NCBI RefSeq assembly: GCF_000447295.1
Contig: NZ_KE650771.1
Coordinates: 3,778,403 to 3,842,402, forward strand
DNA from: Fischerella sp. PCC 9431
Lineage (GTDB): Bacteria; Cyanobacteriota; Cyanobacteriia; Cyanobacteriales; Nostocaceae
Length of the DNA stretch: 64,000 nucleotides
Reading direction: 5' to 3'
Shown: piece by piece, positions 61,359-64,000 of the stretch
Layout of the letters: each line of letters starts with the position of its first letter
How positions within the stretch are numbered: position 1 is the first letter of the stretch
Notes under the pieces: generated by a model
What the model saw: only the letters and a program-made list of their open reading frames with translations
Told to the model about the DNA's origin: nothing
The model's database searches: none
Translations under genes and position numbers: made by a program

Positions 61359-64000
61359 ATGAACGCACAGCCAGACCCAAACTATAAATACCAAGTCGGG
61401 GGCAGCTTACCAAATGATTCTCTCACCTATGTGACGCGGCAAGCAGACGAAGATTTGTATGCGGCGCTGAAAGGGGGAGAATTTTGTTATGTCCTCAACT
61501 CGCGACAGATGGGTAAATCGAGTCTGCGGGTGAGGACAATGCAGAGGTTGCAACAAGAGGGGATTGCTTGTGCTGCTGTTGATATTACGGCAATTGGCAG
61601 TTGGGAGATTACCCCGGAACAATGGTATGCAGGGGTAATTGATAGTTTGGTGGGAAGTTTTTATTTATATGATAATTTTGATTTAGAAACTTGGTGGGAG
61701 GAGCATCATTTGCTGTCGCCTGTGCAGCGATTTAGCAAGTTTATTGAAGATGTTTTATTAGTCAAAATTACGGAACAGATAGTTATTTTTGTTGACGAGA
61801 TTGATAGTGTCCTCAGTTTGAGTTTTCCGATTGAGGACTTTTTTGCGGTGATTCGTAATTGTTACAATCAACGTGCTGATCAGCCTGCGTATAATCGTGT
61901 GACTTTTGCGTTGATTGGTGTGGCGACTCCCTCGGATTTGATTGCAGATAAAAAGCGCACACCGTTTAATATTGGCAGAGCGATTGAATTACAAGGATTT
62001 CAGTTAGAGGAAGCAGCACCACTTGCCGCAGGATTGGTAGAAAAAGTTACTAATCCCCGCGCTGTGATGCGAGAGATTTTAAGTTGGAGTGGGGGACAGC
62101 CGTTTTTGACGCAGAAGTTGTGTCAACTGGTTATGAACCTCACCCCAACCCCTCTCCTTGGTAAGGAGAGGGGCGATGCAGGCGGCGAGGGGTTGTATAT
62201 TGAGGAGTTGGTAAAGTCCTGTGTGATTGAAAATTGGGAATTTCGGGATGAACCGGAGCATTTGCGGACGATTCGGGACAGGATACTCAGGAATGAGAAG
62301 AAGGCTAGCAGGTGGTTAGGATTATACCAGCAGATTTTGAGATCCCCCCAAACCCCCCTTGAAAAGGGGGGCTTAGATGCTGATAATAGCCTTGAACATA
62401 CGGAGTTGCGGCTGACGGGGTTGGTGGTGGAACGGGAGGGGAAGTTAAAAGTATACAATCGTGTTTACGAGGCTATATTTAATCAGGACTGGGTGACAAA
62501 AGCCTTAGCAGATTTACGCCCCTACGCCGAAGCATTGGAAGCATGGGTGAGTAGCAACAAAGAAGAATCTTGGTTATTGCGGGGACAGGCGTTGCGGGAT
62601 GTGCAAGCTTGGGCGACGGGCAAAAGTTTAAGTGATGTGGATTATCAGTTTTTGGCAGCTAGCCAAGAGTTGGATCAGCGAGAGATGCAAACTGCTTTGG
62701 CAGCAGAAAGAGAAGCCAAGCAGATTGTAGAAGCAGCGCAACAAAAAGCAGAAGTAGCTTTAGAGGAAGAAAGACAAGCAAAAAAGAAAACCCGGCGACA
62801 AACTTACATAGGGGCTGCGATTTTGGGAGTGTCGCTGCTGGGGGCGATGGTAGTAGCGGGAATGGTAGAACAAGGTAGACAAAGGGCTTTTACTGTTAGC
62901 GAAGTGGAAAGAGAGGGTAACTATGCCCTGGAACAGTTTAAGTCAAAGCAAGCTGAAAGTTTAGTGATGGCGATGCAGGCGGGACAAACTCTCAAGGGGT
63001 TAGTCAAGCCAAAGCATTCGATAGTTGATTACCCAGCCTTGAGTCCCATACTCAGCATCCAAGAAATGTTGGCAGAGATGCAAGAAATAAATACTTTAGA
63101 AGGACATTCTCAACCTGTTTGGGAAGTGGCATATAGCAATGATGGCAAAACTCTGGCTTCTGCTAGTAGAGACAACACAATCAAAATCTGGGACAGCAGT
63201 ACGGGAAAACTGATTCGCACCCTCACTGGACATTCTGATGGTGTTACTGATGTGGCATTTAGCAGTGATGGCAAAACTCTGGCTTCTGCTAGTCAGGACA
63301 AGACGATTAAAATCTGGGACAGCAGTACGGGAAAACTGATTCACACCCTCACTGGACATTCTGATGGTGTTTATGGCGTGGCATTTAGCAGTGATGGCAA
63401 AATCCTCGCTTCTGCTAGTGAGGACGAGACGATCAAAATCTGGGACAGCAGTACGGGAAAACTGATTCGCACCCTCACCGGACATTCTGATGGTGTTTAT
63501 GGCGTGGCATTTAGCAGTGATGGCAAAACCCTCGCTTCTGCTAGTTATGACAACACAATCAAAATCTGGGACAGCAGTACGGAAAAACTGATTCACACTC
63601 TTACCGGACATTCTAATGGTGTTTATGGCGTGGCATTTAGCAGTGATGGCAAAACCCTTGCTTCTGCTAGTTGGGACAAGACAATCAAAATCTGGGACAG
63701 CAGCACGGGTAAACTCATTCGCACTCTCATAGGACATTCCTCTGGTGTCATTGGCGTGGCATTTAGCAGTGATAGCAAAACCCTCGCTTCTGCTAGTGAG
63801 GACAAGACGATCAAAATCTGGGACAGCAGCACAGGTAAAGTGATTCGCACCCTCACCGGACATTCCGACTGGGTTTTGGGCCTGGCATATAGCAGTGATG
63901 GTAAAACCCTCGCTTCTGCTAGTGGCGACAGCACGATCAAAATCTGGGACAGTAGCACGGGTAAATTAATTCACACCTTCATAGGACATTCCGATCTTGT
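61359..64000 (+). CDS. AAA-like NTPase with WD40 repeats (incomplete, right edge)
   Basis: At least 880 residues from ATG 61359, still open at the window end. It starts with [20 protein letters not shown], the usual head of cyanobacterial AAA-like (AAA_35) proteins. P-loop in [10 protein letters not shown] (about 50), Walker B in IFVDEIDS (about 147). Two short in-frame repeat insertions lie at about 262-282 and 327-341. A coiled coil (about 445-475), one membrane helix (about 485-503), and WD40 repeats from about residue 580 follow: seven full 42-residue blades ([35 protein letters not shown]) and part of an eighth. The blades are near-identical at DNA level. It is probably a signal-transduction or NACHT-like protein. 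Confidence 0.8.
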   Translation, partial: MNAQPDPNYKYQVGGSLPNDSLTYVTRQADEDLYAALKGGEFCYVLNSRQMGKSSLRVRTMQRLQQEGIACAAVDITAIGSWEITPEQWYAGVIDSLVGSFYLYDNFDLETWWEEHHLLSPVQRFSKFIEDVLLVKITEQIVIFVDEIDSVLSLSFPIEDFFAVIRNCYNQRADQPAYNRVTFALIGVATPSDLIADKKRTPFNIGRAIELQGFQLEEAAPLAAGLVEKVTNPRAVMREILSWSGGQPFLTQKLCQLVMNLTPTPLLGKERGDAGGEGLYIEELVKSCVIENWEFRDEPEHLRTIRDRILRNEKKASRWLGLYQQILRSPQTPLEKGGLDADNSLEHTELRLTGLVVEREGKLKVYNRVYEAIFNQDWVTKALADLRPYAEALEAWVSSNKEESWLLRGQALRDVQAWATGKSLSDVDYQFLAASQELDQREMQTALAAEREAKQIVEAAQQKAEVALEEERQAKKKTRRQTYIGAAILGVSLLGAMVVAGMVEQGRQRAFTVSEVEREGNYALEQFKSKQAESLVMAMQAGQTLKGLVKPKHSIVDYPALSPILSIQEMLAEMQEINTLEGHSQPVWEVAYSNDGKTLASASRDNTIKIWDSSTGKLIRTLTGHSDGVTDVAFSSDGKTLASASQDKTIKIWDSSTGKLIHTLTGHSDGVYGVAFSSDGKILASASEDETIKIWDSSTGKLIRTLTGHSDGVYGVAFSSDGKTLASASYDNTIKIWDSSTEKLIHTLTGHSNGVYGVAFSSDGKTLASASWDKTIKIWDSSTGKLIRTLIGHSSGVIGVAFSSDSKTLASASEDKTIKIWDSSTGKVIRTLTGHSDWVLGLAYSSDGKTLASASGDSTIKIWDSSTGKLIHTFIGHSDL
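62134..62191 (+). repeat. Dispersed CCCCTCTCC...GGAGAGGGG repeat in the NTPase gene
   Basis: CTCACCCCAACCCCTCTCC-ttggtaa-GGAGAGGGGCGA is a Nostocales-type dispersed hairpin. It is inserted in frame in the NTPase domain and encodes [19 protein letters not shown] second small insert (CCCCCCAAACCCCCCTTG-aaaagGGGGG) lies at about 62343-62370, encoding [11 protein letters not shown]. Confidence 0.8.

Noticed and set aside
61062-61394. Repeat proteins in array C
   Set aside because: Same reason: a 21-bp tandem repeat keeps frames open on both strands, with no start context.
1-64000. tRNA or rRNA genes
   Set aside because: I recognised no cloverleaf with a 3' TTC-arm consensus and no rRNA segments; a covariance scan would be decisive.

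Overview
The window comes from the chromosome of a filamentous, heterocyst-forming cyanobacterium (Nostocales: Nostoc/Anabaena/Calothrix type; I do not assign a species). The reasons are frequent HIP1 octamers (GCGATCGC), abundant cyanobacterial short repeats, an rpaA-type clock-output regulator, a tandem flavodiiron pair, and above all a complete heterocyst glycolipid (HGL) island laid out much as I remember the Anabaena PCC 7120 island (all5341 to all5359).

Layout. 1-583: two 21-bp tandem arrays with palindromic cores. 584-6184: a glyoxalase-fold protein, a GerMN lipoprotein, a 1041-residue membrane protein with an exact 98-residue repeat, and an SDR remnant. 6572-15407: a GMC oxidoreductase, then a six-gene minus-strand block (hgdB, hgdC, hgdA, a DUF2141 protein, a membrane GT2, an hglT-like GT4) for glycosylation and export of the glycolipid. 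16215-18591: a ParB-methyltransferase fusion that looks catalytically dead, and a small conserved protein. 18868-35105: the plus-strand polyketide/fatty-acid operon hglE, a small membrane protein, hglD (KR-DH), hglC (KS-CLF-AT), hglA (PfaD-type enoyl reductase) and hglB (ACP-thioester reductase). The usual hetN position is taken by a second hgdA-like epimerase (35537-36541). hetI, the phosphopantetheinyl transferase that would activate the ACPs, lies 3.6 kb further on. In between are a secreted protein, an HPF/cold-shock fusion, an ArsR-AHSA1 pair with a visible double operator, a nucleotidyltransferase remnant and a ClpR-like ClpP without its catalytic Ser and His.

40940-48065: a three-gene DUF6888-DUF6887-RelE toxin-antitoxin cassette, one of whose genes is only 58 codons, then an orphan cyanoexosortase-associated protein and a wza/wzc exopolysaccharide pair. 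An IS1634-type element (46400-47977, TSD ATGCAA) has landed in the last codons of wzc. 48066-56047: MEKHLA and VOC proteins, an IS605/IS1341-type TnpB element, rpaA, an alpha/beta hydrolase carrying a Gly-Gly-His repeat, an aldo/keto reductase, a dienelactone hydrolase and a LysR regulator. 56506-60191: a flavodiiron pair, one member with canonical metal ligands and one without. 60316-64000: a VapBC-type pair, a third 21-bp array, and an NTPase-WD40 protein running off the right edge.

How the genes work together. HglE, D, C and A should build a very long hydroxylated acyl chain in the PfaA/C/D manner. HglB releases it reductively, HglT glycosylates it, HgdA sets the sugar epimer, and HgdB/HgdC with TolC and an ATPase encoded elsewhere export it to the heterocyst envelope. 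The flavodiiron pair would fit the same oxygen-protection theme if it is the heterocyst type.

The most unusual signal is that families of low-complexity dispersed repeats, present in intergenic DNA, also sit in frame inside hglE (twice), hglC (twice), the hydrolase and the WD40 NTPase (twice). There they become new linkers or loops without breaking the reading frame.
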